Shown: piece after piece, positions 43,846-52,582 of the stretch
Position numbering within the stretch: position 1 is the first letter of the stretch
Layout: every line of letters starts with the position of its first letter
NCBI GenBank assembly: GCA_946184615.1
Contig: CAMHFN010000004.1
Location: forward strand, 1-64,000
Direction: 5' to 3'
Source: an uncultured Bacteroidales bacterium
GTDB lineage: Bacteria > Bacteroidota > Bacteroidia > Bacteroidales > F082
DNA: 64,000 nucleotides
Made by a program: the position numbers and the translations under genes
The notes under the pieces: generated by a model
The model's input: the letters and a program-made list of their open reading frames with translations, nothing else
Told to the model about the DNA's origin: nothing
Databases searched by the model: none

Positions 43846-43923
43846 GATGAATAATTTTATACTATTAGACTTAATTTGTTTCAGAAAACACCTGCAAACA
43901 TACAATAATTACACCAAAAAATG

Positions 43924-43931
43924 TATTTTTG
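43924..43931 (+). promoter_or_regulatory. -7 box for the first EamA exporter
   Basis: TATTTTTG, 18 bases before the ATG at 43950. No TTG is seen at -33 distance, so support is partial. Confidence 0.45.
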
Positions 43932-43949
43932 CCGATTATTTTTGAAAAA

Positions 43950-44879
43950 ATGAAAGACAAGGGATTTATCGTTCATCTAGCTGGCATCGTCGCGATGATT
44001 TTCTGGGGCATGTCGTTTGTTTGGTCCACCCAAGTATACCAAAGCCTCAACCCCACAGCGACCATCTTCCTACGTCTCGTTATCGCCACGGTATTCCTCA
44101 CCGCCATACTTTTTGCCTTCCGTCTTAACGAAAAAATCCAAAGAAAGCATCTCGGATTATTCGCCATAGCTGCCATGTTCGAGCCTTTCCTTTATTTTAT
44201 CTTCGAAGGTTACGGTCTAAAGAACTCCTCCCCCGTTATCGGAGCTGGCATCATTGCTTTGATTCCCTTAGTCACTCCTATTGCAGCACGCATTTTCTTA
44301 AAGGAGCGGCTCACGCCTATGAATATCGTAGGTTTCATCATTTCCTTCGCGGGGGTCATTGTCATGTTGCTCAATAAGAACCTAGAGCTCACGGCTTCAC
44401 CCAAAGGCATTCTCTTTCTTTGCGGCTCCGTGGTGGTAGCTGTGGGCTATTCCATCGCTTTGATTCGGCTCACAAAACTGTATAAGCCCCTAACCATCAC
44501 TTGGATGCAGAACATTATTGGGATGATTTATTTCATTCCCATGGTCTTCATTATGGAGAGGTTTGAACCATCCAATTTTGCCAATGTAAGCAGTTATGTT
44601 GTGCCCTTGGTTTGTTTAGGTGTCTTTTGCAGTGCTGGAGCCTACGCCTTGTGGGCATTCACCTTCAGCAAGTTGGGTGCCTCTCGTGCCAATGTGTATT
44701 CCAACCTGATACCCGTTTTCACAGCCATATTCAGTTACCTCCTTGCTATCGAAGCCTTAACGGCAAACAAGATTATTGGCATTTTGGTGGTCGTGGTCGG
44801 ATTGGTGCTGTCGCAAGTGAAATCAAAAAACGGCCTTTCGACCAGCACAGGAACCACAACTGAACGACTGAATCAGTGA
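43950..44879 (+). CDS. EamA/DMT-family transporter, first copy
   Basis: 309 residues from the ATG at 43950. Ten hydrophobic helices in two EamA repeats are visible (FWGMSFVWSTQVYQSLNPTA, then GMIYFIPMVF onward). KNSSPVIGAGIIALIPLVTPI and ALWAFTFSKLGASRANVYSN are typical of drug/metabolite exporters. The substrate is unknown. It begins a compact plus-strand run with the RNA methyltransferase and a second EamA gene. Its sequence is not closely similar to the second copy. Confidence 0.9.
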   Translation: MKDKGFIVHLAGIVAMIFWGMSFVWSTQVYQSLNPTATIFLRLVIATVFLTAILFAFRLNEKIQRKHLGLFAIAAMFEPFLYFIFEGYGLKNSSPVIGAGIIALIPLVTPIAARIFLKERLTPMNIVGFIISFAGVIVMLLNKNLELTASPKGILFLCGSVVVAVGYSIALIRLTKLYKPLTITWMQNIIGMIYFIPMVFIMERFEPSNFANVSSYVVPLVCLGVFCSAGAYALWAFTFSKLGASRANVYSNLIPVFTAIFSYLLAIEALTANKIIGILVVVVGLVLSQVKSKNGLSTSTGTTTERLNQ

Positions 44880-44896
44880 ACAACTTCCAACTGAAA

Positions 44897-45667
44897 ATGA
44901 TTACTAGCAAGACAAATCCGAAAATAAAGAATCTCGTAAAGCTCCAAAAGGCAGCAGAACGCAGGGAACAGAATCGCATCCTGATAGAGGGGCAGCGCGA
45001 GATTGAACGCGCACAAGCCTCTGGCTTTCAGATAGAACAATTGTATGTCTGTGAACCCTTATTAAGGGGACCTTTGAAGATTCAAGCCTCTTTTGTGGAA
45101 ACCGTCACCGAGGAGGTATTCGATAAGATTGCCTATCGTGAAGGTAGTGATGGTTTGCTTGCAGTAGCATTACCCAAATATAAGAGTATCAGTGAATTCA
45201 AGCCAAGAAAAGATGCTTTGATCATCGTATTGGAGACGGTAGAGAAGCCCGGCAACCTCGGTGCTGTGATGCGCACTGCCGATGCTGCTGGTGTCGACGC
45301 TGTCATCGTGGCCGACCCTGCCACTGATCTTTACAACCCCAATGCAATACGTGCTAGCATCGGCTGCATTTTCAGCGTTCCCGTCTACGCCTGCTCCACC
45401 GAAGAATGTATTCAGTGGCTGAAAAAAAACGGCATCACCATTTATTGCACGTACTTGAAGGCCTCCATCGATTATCTTGATGCCGACTTCCGCAAGGCTT
45501 CTGCCTTGGTAATGGGCACCGAAGCCACTGGCATCTCTCAAGCCTGGGTCGATGCTGCCGATCAGAATATCATCATCCCCATGAACGGCATCGCTGACTC
45601 CTTAAATGTGTCGGTCACCACTGCCATCGTCACCTTTGAGGCTGTCAGACAGCGCAGAAAGCCATGA
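44897..45667 (+). CDS. TrmH/SpoU-family RNA 2'-O-methyltransferase
   Basis: 256 residues from the ATG at 44897. A GTG at 44876 would overlap the transporter by four bases and is also possible. An N-terminal substrate-binding domain (ITSKTNPKIKNLVKLQKAAERR) is followed by the SPOUT knot with VLETVEKPGNLGAVMRTADA, MGTEATGIS and NVSVTTAIVTFEAVRQRR, the three SpoU motifs. It methylates a ribose in rRNA or tRNA with SAM; the target site cannot be assigned. Its stop overlaps the start of the second EamA gene by four bases. Confidence 0.93.
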   Translation: MITSKTNPKIKNLVKLQKAAERREQNRILIEGQREIERAQASGFQIEQLYVCEPLLRGPLKIQASFVETVTEEVFDKIAYREGSDGLLAVALPKYKSISEFKPRKDALIIVLETVEKPGNLGAVMRTADAAGVDAVIVADPATDLYNPNAIRASIGCIFSVPVYACSTEECIQWLKKNGITIYCTYLKASIDYLDADFRKASALVMGTEATGISQAWVDAADQNIIIPMNGIADSLNVSVTTAIVTFEAVRQRRKP

Positions 45668-46581
45668 AAAAAGACTATCTGTTGCTGCATCTTTCGGTGT
45701 TTATTGCTGGCTTCACTGGTGTGTTAGGTCGGTTGATCACCTTGGATTCCGCCATTTTGGTGTGGTGGCGGATGGCTGCAGCCGCGGTGTTGATGTGGCT
45801 CTATCTCGCTATAACCAAACAACTTAACAACTACAAACTGAAGCACTTGCTCCCCATGGGTGGTGTGGGATTGCTTCTTGCCTTACACTGGGTGTTTTTC
45901 TATGCCAGCATCAAGGCTTCGAATGTCAGCATTGGGGTCGTTTGCTTTTCATTAGTAGGGTTTTTCACAGCCTTTCTTGAGCCCATCATCAACCATCACC
46001 GGTTTTCGGGACGTGAATTCCTTTTCAGCCTACTGACCATACTCGGCATCTACCTTATCTTCCAATTCGATTCACGTTATCGTATGGGCATCGCATTGGG
46101 AATCGTTTCTTCTGCTTTATACGCTTTATTTGCCATTGCAAATCAACGGGCCGGGAAGCATTATGAAGCAAAAAACATGCTGCTTTGGGAAATGGTGGGC
46201 GGCCTCATTGGCCTAACCTGCCTGATTCCAGTCTACAACGCATTCATCCCGATCGGACGGCTCTATCCGGTCGGCATGGATTATGCCTATCTGGCGTTTA
46301 TGGTAGTGATTTGCACCATCGGTTTATGTTTGTTGCAGATCATCGTGTTACAAAAGATTTCCGCTTTCACCGTCAATCTTACCTACAATCTTGAACCTGT
46401 ATACAGCATTATCCTCTCGATGTTCATCTTCAGCGAGTACAAGGAATTGAATTTCTCCTTCTGCATCGGAATCGCCTTGATCATCTTGTCCGTGCTATTG
46501 CAGACGGTTTATTCGATAAAACCTAATTCTCAAATCTCACCTTCACAAAGACGGGATAGTGGTCTGAGGGATTCCTTCTGA
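45664..46581 (+). CDS. EamA/DMT-family transporter, second copy
   Basis: 305 residues starting in an ATGA overlap with the methyltransferase. Ten membrane helices; EamA features include GLLLALHWVFFYASIKASNVS and LEPVYSIILSMFIFSEYKELN. The substrate is unknown. The last 20 residues (KPNSQISPSQRRDSGLRDSF) are hydrophilic and are coded by bases antisense to the convergent phosphatase gene, with a 59-base overlap. This tail may be a late extension after loss of an earlier stop. Confidence 0.9.
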   Translation: MKKDYLLLHLSVFIAGFTGVLGRLITLDSAILVWWRMAAAAVLMWLYLAITKQLNNYKLKHLLPMGGVGLLLALHWVFFYASIKASNVSIGVVCFSLVGFFTAFLEPIINHHRFSGREFLFSLLTILGIYLIFQFDSRYRMGIALGIVSSALYALFAIANQRAGKHYEAKNMLLWEMVGGLIGLTCLIPVYNAFIPIGRLYPVGMDYAYLAFMVVICTIGLCLLQIIVLQKISAFTVNLTYNLEPVYSIILSMFIFSEYKELNFSFCIGIALIILSVLLQTVYSIKPNSQISPSQRRDSGLRDSF

Positions 46582-47485
46582 TATAATTATCAAACGTTAT
46601 TTCCTGAGGGGCATCCGATGATTTGAGCGTCTCGTCGGTACCATCGGGTGTCCAATAACTATCGGTGAGGACACCATACGATTCCACTTTCATTTCAGGC
46701 GAGACAAAAACGTGGTCGATACGGCTGGTAGTGTAATATTCCGTCTTGAAAGCATTGAAGGTGCCATTCTCCGCGAAGCGAATGCGGGCGGCATCGTAGG
46801 AATCTTTTAAAATACCAGACTCTGTGAAAATAGTATAGATTTCATTGTATTGATCCACATTGAAGTCGCCGGTAATGAACACCGGTTTCCCTTGTGCAAT
46901 CGCCTTGACCTTGGCCACCACCAGTTTGGCAGCCTCGCGGCGAGCCACAACACCCACGTGGTCCATGTGGAGGTTGAAAAAGTAAAACTCCGTCTCTTTT
47001 GGCTTGGGACCGAGGTTGAAGAGACCCCGACGGCGACCATCATCGGGCTTAACCACCGAGAACTTGCCCCATGTGCAGATACGGATGCAAGCGGCATCCC
47101 ACCCCAAACCAGGTTTGTCGGGCGTCTCACTGAGCCAAAAATCACCATGGTCCAACAGTCTAACCTTCCCTTTCTTATAAAAGATGGCCTCATGTTCGCC
47201 CTCTCGCTTGCCGTCATCGCGGCCAATGCCGATATACTCATAGCCGTCTAGCCCTTTGCGAAGATCTTGAAGTTGGCCATACAGCACTTCCTGTGTCCCA
47301 AAGATATCTGGTGCCATGAAATTCATCTGGTCACAAATCACCTGACAGCGTTTGGCCCACACATTGCCTTGAACACTGTCATTCCAATTCTTGTAACGGA
47401 TGTTGTAAGAGCCTACCAGGAGTTGCTGGGCGGTCAATTGCAGTGAAACCACTAATAGCAAGGCAAAAAAGAGGTGTCTTTTCAT
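46523..47485 (-). CDS. Exported endonuclease/exonuclease/phosphatase-family protein
   Basis: 320 residues with a signal peptide (to LTAQ). EEP-fold motifs are GSYNIRYKN (Asn), IFGTQEVLYGQL (metal Glu), FNLHMDHVGVVARREAA (His), FITGDFNVDQYN (Asp/Asn) and NPSDHYPVFVKV (final Asp-His). It is a metal-dependent phosphodiesterase or phosphatase, outside the cytoplasm; the substrate (nucleic acid, phosphoinositide or other) is unknown. A -7 box lies at 47507-47514. The 3' end overlaps the convergent EamA gene by 59 bases. Confidence 0.9.
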   Translation of the reverse strand: MKRHLFFALLLVVSLQLTAQQLLVGSYNIRYKNWNDSVQGNVWAKRCQVICDQMNFMAPDIFGTQEVLYGQLQDLRKGLDGYEYIGIGRDDGKREGEHEAIFYKKGKVRLLDHGDFWLSETPDKPGLGWDAACIRICTWGKFSVVKPDDGRRRGLFNLGPKPKETEFYFFNLHMDHVGVVARREAAKLVVAKVKAIAQGKPVFITGDFNVDQYNEIYTIFTESGILKDSYDAARIRFAENGTFNAFKTEYYTTSRIDHVFVSPEMKVESYGVLTDSYWTPDGTDETLKSSDAPQEITFDNYIRRNPSDHYPVFVKVRFEN

Positions 47486-47528
47486 GGTGATGGTGTTTTG
47501 TTATCGCAAAGATATACAAAAAACCCTA

Positions 47529-48722
47529 TCAACGCAATTTATTTCTTTGATAATGCGGTGCCACCACAAGAAGAAAAAAGATGAGGGAGGCCATCACGGA
47601 TGCCGAAGCCACCAAATAGGCTGCAGCAAAGGAGAAATGCTCGGCCAACATGCCTCCTGAGAAAATGCCGATGCCCAAACCGAGATCCCAAGAGGTGAGG
47701 TAGGTGGAAGTGGCCGTTCCTCGTTGGGCGTTAGTCCCAAGATTGATGAACAGGGCATTAAACGAGGGAAAAGCGGCACCGAAACCCAAGCCACAGCACA
47801 AGGCAATCAGAAGGAAAGCAACGGCCGTATAGGTTGGACCAATAGCGTTGACATAATGGCAAAGTCCCAGTCCCAACAAGGCAAAGACCGTGATCCCCAG
47901 TCCCAAAGCAATGGTATGGGTGACCTTACCTTTGTCGACCATCCTTCCTGCAAACAGGCGCGAAGCAATCAGCCCGACGGCATATACCGTGAAAAACAGA
48001 CCACTGCTGATAGTCAGCCCCATCTCCTTGGCATACAAGGCGATATAATTGGAAATCTGTCCGTAGGCAAAAGCCAGCAACAAGAAGGAAACGCCCGCCA
48101 ACAGGCCTTTGATCAGGATAAAACGGTCCAACGAAATGGGAGGACGCTTGACGGGAGGACGCACTTTGGTCTGGATGCGTGAGGCGAACAAGGCTGCCAG
48201 AAAACTGCACCCCATACAACCCATGAAGATGGCATTGAAACTAAGATGTTCATACACGAAAAGTCCAACCATAGGACCCACTGCCATGGCGATGTTGTTG
48301 GCCACCCCATAATAGCCGATTCCCTCTCCACGATGCTCCGACGGCACCACATCGATGACCAAGGTGTTACCACCCACTGAGGTCAAGCCAAAAGCCAAGC
48401 CGTGTACCACACGAATGATGATCAGCATGGTGATGGTGGTGGCAAAAGGATAACCGCAAAAGATGGCAGTAAACAAGGACAAGGCCAATAAATACAAGGG
48501 TTTACGCTTAAAAGTGTCCATCATGTAACCCGAAAAGGGGCGCACCACCAAGGTTGCCAAAGTATAGCACGAAATCACGGTGCCGATGATGGCATTGCCT
48601 CCCTGAAACTGCTCAATGATGAAAAAGGGGAGCACTGGCAATAGCAGATAAAACGAAAAGAAAAACAAAAAGTTAGCTGCACAAAGGCAGAGGTAATTTT
48701 TGTTAAAAAGCTTTTCTTCCAT
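47529..48722 (-). CDS. Major facilitator superfamily transporter
   Basis: 397 residues from the ATG at 48722; a GTG two codons upstream is less likely. Twelve membrane helices are visible. The loop motif after helix 2 is present as RPFSGYMMDTFKRKPL, and the sixth-helix region and central loop (QTKVRPPVKRPPISLDRF) divide the halves. LAFGLTSVGGNTLVIDVVPSEHRGEGIGYYG is typical of DHA1/arabinose-efflux-like exporters. The substrate is unknown. It is a single-gene unit; a TAnnTTTG box lies at 48746-48753 on the minus strand, and the plus-strand Nudix gene diverges from it. Confidence 0.9.
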   Translation of the reverse strand: MEEKLFNKNYLCLCAANFLFFFSFYLLLPVLPFFIIEQFQGGNAIIGTVISCYTLATLVVRPFSGYMMDTFKRKPLYLLALSLFTAIFCGYPFATTITMLIIIRVVHGLAFGLTSVGGNTLVIDVVPSEHRGEGIGYYGVANNIAMAVGPMVGLFVYEHLSFNAIFMGCMGCSFLAALFASRIQTKVRPPVKRPPISLDRFILIKGLLAGVSFLLLAFAYGQISNYIALYAKEMGLTISSGLFFTVYAVGLIASRLFAGRMVDKGKVTHTIALGLGITVFALLGLGLCHYVNAIGPTYTAVAFLLIALCCGLGFGAAFPSFNALFINLGTNAQRGTATSTYLTSWDLGLGIGIFSGGMLAEHFSFAAAYLVASASVMASLIFFLLVVAPHYQRNKLR

Positions 48723-48786
48723 GACCACTTTTCGTTTTCGGGCTGCAAAATTAACAAAGAAGTCTTTATATTAAAGAGGAATTTCG

Positions 48787-48794
48787 TATTTTTG
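48787..48794 (+). promoter_or_regulatory. -7 box for the Nudix gene
   Basis: TATTTTTG, 18 bases before the ATG at 48813, in the spacer shared with the divergent MFS gene. No clear -33 TTG. Confidence 0.45.
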
Positions 48795-48812
48795 CCGTAT
48801 CAAGAAAAAAGC

Positions 48813-49373
48813 ATGGAGTTACTGGACTTATACGACAACGACCTTAAATTTACGGGACAAACCGTGGAGCGTGGCAAAATGATTCCACAGGGATTGATGA
48901 TTCCCATCGTGGCCGTGTTTATCCACAACAACGAGGGCAAATACCTGATCCAAAAGGTGGCCGAGTCGAAAGGCGGCTATTATGCCACCACAGCGGGTCA
49001 TGTTAAGTCAGGTGAAATGGACTTTACCATCTCCATGCAACGTGAGCTCAAAGAAGAACTTGGCCTCTCTGTTACGCAAAGCGAACTTAAGCTATTGAAA
49101 ATCAGAAGATATGGATATAAATTCACTCTCCTTTACATGCTTAGGAGCAACGTCCCCGTAGAGATGTTGCGTTTACAAAAAGAAGAAGTGGACTCGGTGT
49201 TTTGGCTCAGCCGCGAGGAAATTGAGAGACTCTGCAACGAAGGCAAGTTCAACAAAATTCATTATCAATTGCTGCTTGACTGTGAAGAGCGACTCACCTC
49301 GCTTCATTTGAAAACGGAAAAACGGAACGGTTCAGCCCTCAACGAAGCGAAGCGAGTTAACACGAAGAACTGA
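48813..49373 (+). CDS. Nudix hydrolase
   Basis: 186 residues from the ATG at 48813. The Nudix box reads GHVKSGEMDFTISMQRELKE followed by ELGL. It has one residue more between the first Glu and the Arg-Glu pair than the G-x5-E-x7-RE rule. A preceding short region (MELLDLYDNDLKFTGQTVERG) is like that of isopentenyl-diphosphate isomerase-related or YfcD-type Nudix proteins. It should hydrolyse a nucleoside-diphosphate-linked substrate; which one is unknown. The C-terminal tail (after about 165) is hydrophilic with no conserved features. Confidence 0.85.
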   Translation: MELLDLYDNDLKFTGQTVERGKMIPQGLMIPIVAVFIHNNEGKYLIQKVAESKGGYYATTAGHVKSGEMDFTISMQRELKEELGLSVTQSELKLLKIRRYGYKFTLLYMLRSNVPVEMLRLQKEEVDSVFWLSREEIERLCNEGKFNKIHYQLLLDCEERLTSLHLKTEKRNGSALNEAKRVNTKN

Positions 49374-49376
49374 AAG

Positions 49377-49408
49377 AAATCTTTAAATCTTTGAATATTA
49401 AATCTTTA
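49377..49408. repeat. Octamer array before the ADP-forming acyl-CoA synthetase
   Basis: AAATCTTT, AAATCTTT, GAATATTA, AATCTTTA, an imperfect 8-base period that fills most of the 46-base gap up to the ATG at 49420. Confidence 0.55.
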
Positions 49409-49419
49409 AATAACAAAAA

Positions 49420-51492
49420 ATGATTGCAAAAGAATTACTCAACCCTAAAAGCATCGTGATTTGCGGTGCTTCGTCCGACATTCATAAACCCGGCGGCAAA
49501 TCGCTGAAGAACCTTTTGGAAAGCCCCTTCAAAGGTCAGATTTATGCTGTTAACCCCAAAGAGACCGAGGTACAAGGTGTGAAATGCTATGCCAAAGTGG
49601 ATGACCTGCCACAGGTCGATTGTGCCCTGCTCTGCATCGCTGCCAAGTTCTGCGCCCAGACAGTCGACGTGCTGGCCAAGGAGAAGGGCTGCAAGGGCTT
49701 CATCATCATCAGTGCCGGTTTCTCGGAAGAGAGCCATGAAGGTGCTGAGATCGAGAAACATATTGTCGATACCATCAACAGCGTGGGCGGCTCACTCATC
49801 GGTCCCAACTGCACAGGCTTCCTCAACGTGAACTATGCCGGCTGCTTCGACACCCCCATCCCGCCTTTGGATCCCAAAGGCGTGGACTTCATCACCGGTT
49901 CGGGTGCCACCGCCGTGTTCATCAAGGAATACGGCATGAGCAACGGCCTGAAATTCAACAGTGTTTGGGCTGTGGGTAACAGTGCTCAACTTGGCATTGA
50001 GGATGTTTTGGAACATCTTGACGAGACCTTCGACCCTGAGAAGTCATCGCATGTCATCATGCTTTACATGGAAAAGATTGGCGACCCGCAACGGTTGCTT
50101 AAGCATAGCCGTAGCCTCATCAACAAAGGCTGCCATATCGCTGCCATCAAGAGCGGTGGCTCTGCTGCCGGTTCTCGTGCCGCCTCATCGCACACCGGTG
50201 CTTTGGCCACCAACGATGCTGCCGTGGACGCCTTGTTCCGCAAAGCCGGTATCGTACGCTGCCACAACCGTCAAGAGTTGACCACCGTATGCGGTGTGTT
50301 CATGCACCCTGAAATCAAGGGCAAGCGCTGCGCTGTCATCACCCACGCCGGTGGTCCTGCCGTGATGCTCACCGACGTTTTGTCAAACGGAGGCATGGAA
50401 GTCCCTCCCTTGAAGGACCATCCCGCCAGCCCTGCCCTGCTTGAAAAACTCTTCGGTGGCTCCTCGGTGGGCAACCCCATCGACTTCCTCGCCACTGGCA
50501 CTGCAGAACAACTGGGCTATATCATCGACACCGTCGAAAACGAATACGATGAGATCGACTTCTCCGTGGTCATTTTTGGATCCCCCGGACTGTTCAGCAA
50601 CAAGGAGGTATACGACCTGCTTGACCAAAAGATGAAGACTTGCAAGAAGCCCATCTTCCCCGTATTACCCTCTATCATCAACGTAAAGGATGAAATCGAA
50701 GACTTCATCGCCAAGGGCCGCATCAACTTCCCCGAAGAATGTGTGCTGGGCAATGCCATCTGCAAGGTCTATCACACACCTAAACCGCAACCTGAGCACG
50801 TGGAGTTGCCCCAAATCGACGTGGCCCGTATCCGCCGCACGATTGACCGTTGCAAGGACGGCTACATGGAGATTGCCGACTACAATGAGTTGCTCGATGC
50901 TGCCGGCATCAGCCGCAAGAAGAGTATCGAGGTGAGCAAGAAAGAGGATGCCCTGGCCTTCGCCAAGGAAGTAGGCTGTTCGAAGGATGTACCGTTGGTG
51001 ATGAAGGTGGTTGGCCCGCTGCATAAAAGCGACGTGGGCGGCGTGACCTTGAACGTCAAAGATTTGGACACTGTAAGCAAGGAATTCGATCGCTTGATGG
51101 CCATCAAGGACACCTACGCCGTAGAGATATACCCGATGCTTGAGGGTACCGACGTCTACATCGGTGCCATCAAGGATCCGAAGTTCGGCCATCAGGTCTT
51201 TTTCGGTCTAGGCGGTATCTTCATCGAAGTCTTGAAAGACGTACAAAGCGCCTTGGCTCCCATCACTGCTGACGAGGCCAAGGAGATGCTCAAGCAGCTC
51301 AAAGGCTACAAGATCCTCCAGGGCGTACGTGGTCAGGAAGGCGTGAACCTCGACCTCTATGCCGACCAAATAGCTCGCGTGAGTGCTTTAGTGCAGGCCG
51401 CTCCTGAAATTGCTGAAATGGACCTCAACCCGCTCCTTGGCAACCCGCGTTATGTGACCGCAGTCGACGCACGCATCCGTATTGAAAAATAA
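49420..51492 (+). CDS. ADP-forming acetate/acyl-CoA ligase (Acd-type, fused subunits)
   Basis: 690 residues. An N-terminal CoA-binding Rossmann domain (SIVICGASSDIHKPGGKSL) and two succinyl-CoA-synthetase-like domains are followed by a C-terminal ATP-grasp domain (about 460-690, with PLVMKVVGPLHKSDVGGV). The phospho-histidine is His258 in AASSHTGALATND. It is the fused alpha-beta form. The reaction is acyl-CoA + ADP + Pi giving acid + ATP + CoA, which lets fermenters of amino acids and sugars conserve energy. Acid preference (acetate, branched or aryl) is not readable. Codons are biased to C in third position, suggesting high expression. Confidence 0.93.
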   Translation: MIAKELLNPKSIVICGASSDIHKPGGKSLKNLLESPFKGQIYAVNPKETEVQGVKCYAKVDDLPQVDCALLCIAAKFCAQTVDVLAKEKGCKGFIIISAGFSEESHEGAEIEKHIVDTINSVGGSLIGPNCTGFLNVNYAGCFDTPIPPLDPKGVDFITGSGATAVFIKEYGMSNGLKFNSVWAVGNSAQLGIEDVLEHLDETFDPEKSSHVIMLYMEKIGDPQRLLKHSRSLINKGCHIAAIKSGGSAAGSRAASSHTGALATNDAAVDALFRKAGIVRCHNRQELTTVCGVFMHPEIKGKRCAVITHAGGPAVMLTDVLSNGGMEVPPLKDHPASPALLEKLFGGSSVGNPIDFLATGTAEQLGYIIDTVENEYDEIDFSVVIFGSPGLFSNKEVYDLLDQKMKTCKKPIFPVLPSIINVKDEIEDFIAKGRINFPEECVLGNAICKVYHTPKPQPEHVELPQIDVARIRRTIDRCKDGYMEIADYNELLDAAGISRKKSIEVSKKEDALAFAKEVGCSKDVPLVMKVVGPLHKSDVGGVTLNVKDLDTVSKEFDRLMAIKDTYAVEIYPMLEGTDVYIGAIKDPKFGHQVFFGLGGIFIEVLKDVQSALAPITADEAKEMLKQLKGYKILQGVRGQEGVNLDLYADQIARVSALVQAAPEIAEMDLNPLLGNPRYVTAVDARIRIEK

Positions 51493-51504
51493 AAAACCTT
51501 CACC

Positions 51505-51828
51505 ATGATCACCAGCCGTTCCATCATTTACCTCATCTACGCCGCCTTGGTATTGTTCACCTTTTTCGGCGATAAGCTATTGAAAAAAACCGATATAAAG
51601 TCCCGCACCTTGGGGTATGTCATCTGCATCCTTGGCGACTTGGGAATCTTGGGATACGGATTATGGATTTATTTCAAATACAAAGAAACCAATTACGAGG
51701 TGGCCTCCCAAACAGGCTTTGTGCTGGGAGGCATCCTCTTTGGTGTCTGTGTCCTATGTCTGCTAGGCAGATATTGGCAAAACAAGGAATTGGATAAAAG
51801 GAGAAAACAAGACCAGGAGGAAGCATGA
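51505..51828 (+). CDS. Small membrane protein
   Basis: 107 residues with three hydrophobic helices (about 6-22, 35-56, 69-88) and a positively charged C-terminal tail (KELDKRRKQDQEE). No family is recognised. It begins 12 bases after the acyl-CoA ligase stop and its stop overlaps the next gene by four bases, so all three genes are likely one transcript. It may be a partner of the next membrane protein. Confidence 0.7.
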   Translation: MITSRSIIYLIYAALVLFTFFGDKLLKKTDIKSRTLGYVICILGDLGILGYGLWIYFKYKETNYEVASQTGFVLGGILFGVCVLCLLGRYWQNKELDKRRKQDQEEA

Positions 51829-52514
51829 AAAAAGCAGATTTGATCACATTATTGGCTGTCGCTGCTGTGATTTGCGGCTTTGCCTTCATTCCAGGAGCGT
51901 GGGAATGGTTCAACACCACCACAGCCAAACATGGTCTTTTGATGAGTTTCTTCAAGTTCGCCATCCTTGGCACCTTCGGTGAAATGTTGGCATTACGCAT
52001 CCGCGAAGGCCTCTACATCAAGAAAGGCTTTGGCCTGTTGCCCAAGATGTTGGTTTGGGGTGTGCTTGGTGTCGTGATTGCCTCTGCAATGACCATCTTT
52101 AAAACAGGAACCTTGGCATTGTTGGACGGTGGATTTCACTTCAACGGCAAAGCTGCAGAATGTTTCAAGGCCGATCTCAGCTGGGGCAAAGTCGGTGTTG
52201 CACTGTGCATCAGCGTACTGATGAACACCCTGTTCGCCCCCGTGTTCATGACCTTCCACAAGATCACCGACATCCACATTGCAGAAACTGGCGGCTCATT
52301 GGTGGGTTTTTTCTGCCATCCGCTCAAAATCCGCGAAACCCTTTCGAAGAAAATCAACTGGGATATTCAATACGGCTTCGTATTTGCCAAGACCATCCCA
52401 TTCTTTTGGTATCCTGCCCATACAATTACATTTTTGTTGCCTCCTACCCTTCAAGTCCTGTTTGCCGCTCTCCTCGGCGTGGCTTTAGGCGTCATCCTCA
52501 GCATCAAGAAATAA
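51825..52514 (+). CDS. Integral membrane protein of unknown function, possibly Mpv17/PMP22-like
   Basis: 229 residues with at least four membrane segments (about 6-24, 42-56, 76-95, 200-225) and a conserved-looking end FFWYPAHTITFLLPPTLQVL. The W-P-x-x-x-x-NF-like pattern reminds me of Mpv17/PMP22 proteins, but the match is weak. It overlaps the small membrane protein gene by four bases. There is no enzymatic motif. The next gene has its own promoter, so this unit ends here. Confidence 0.65.
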   Translation: MKKADLITLLAVAAVICGFAFIPGAWEWFNTTTAKHGLLMSFFKFAILGTFGEMLALRIREGLYIKKGFGLLPKMLVWGVLGVVIASAMTIFKTGTLALLDGGFHFNGKAAECFKADLSWGKVGVALCISVLMNTLFAPVFMTFHKITDIHIAETGGSLVGFFCHPLKIRETLSKKINWDIQYGFVFAKTIPFFWYPAHTITFLLPPTLQVLFAALLGVALGVILSIKK

Positions 52515-52526
52515 TTCTGCATATTA

Positions 52527-52557
52527 TTGCTTTTTAAAAAGAATAACGTTATCTTTG
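52527..52557 (+). promoter_or_regulatory. Promoter of the lipoprotein/radical SAM/CotH operon
   Basis: TTG (52527-52529), 20 bases, TATCTTTG (52550-52557), 25 bases before the lipoprotein ATG at 52583. It is among the best -33/-7 matches in the window and marks a three-gene transcription unit. Confidence 0.75.
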
Positions 52558-52582
52558 CCTCTCGAAACCAACATCATAGATT

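Noticed and set aside
47724-48182. A 152-codon plus-strand frame antisense to the MFS transporter
   Set aside because: Gln/Gly-rich low-complexity product with no start context, over a clear 12-helix transporter.
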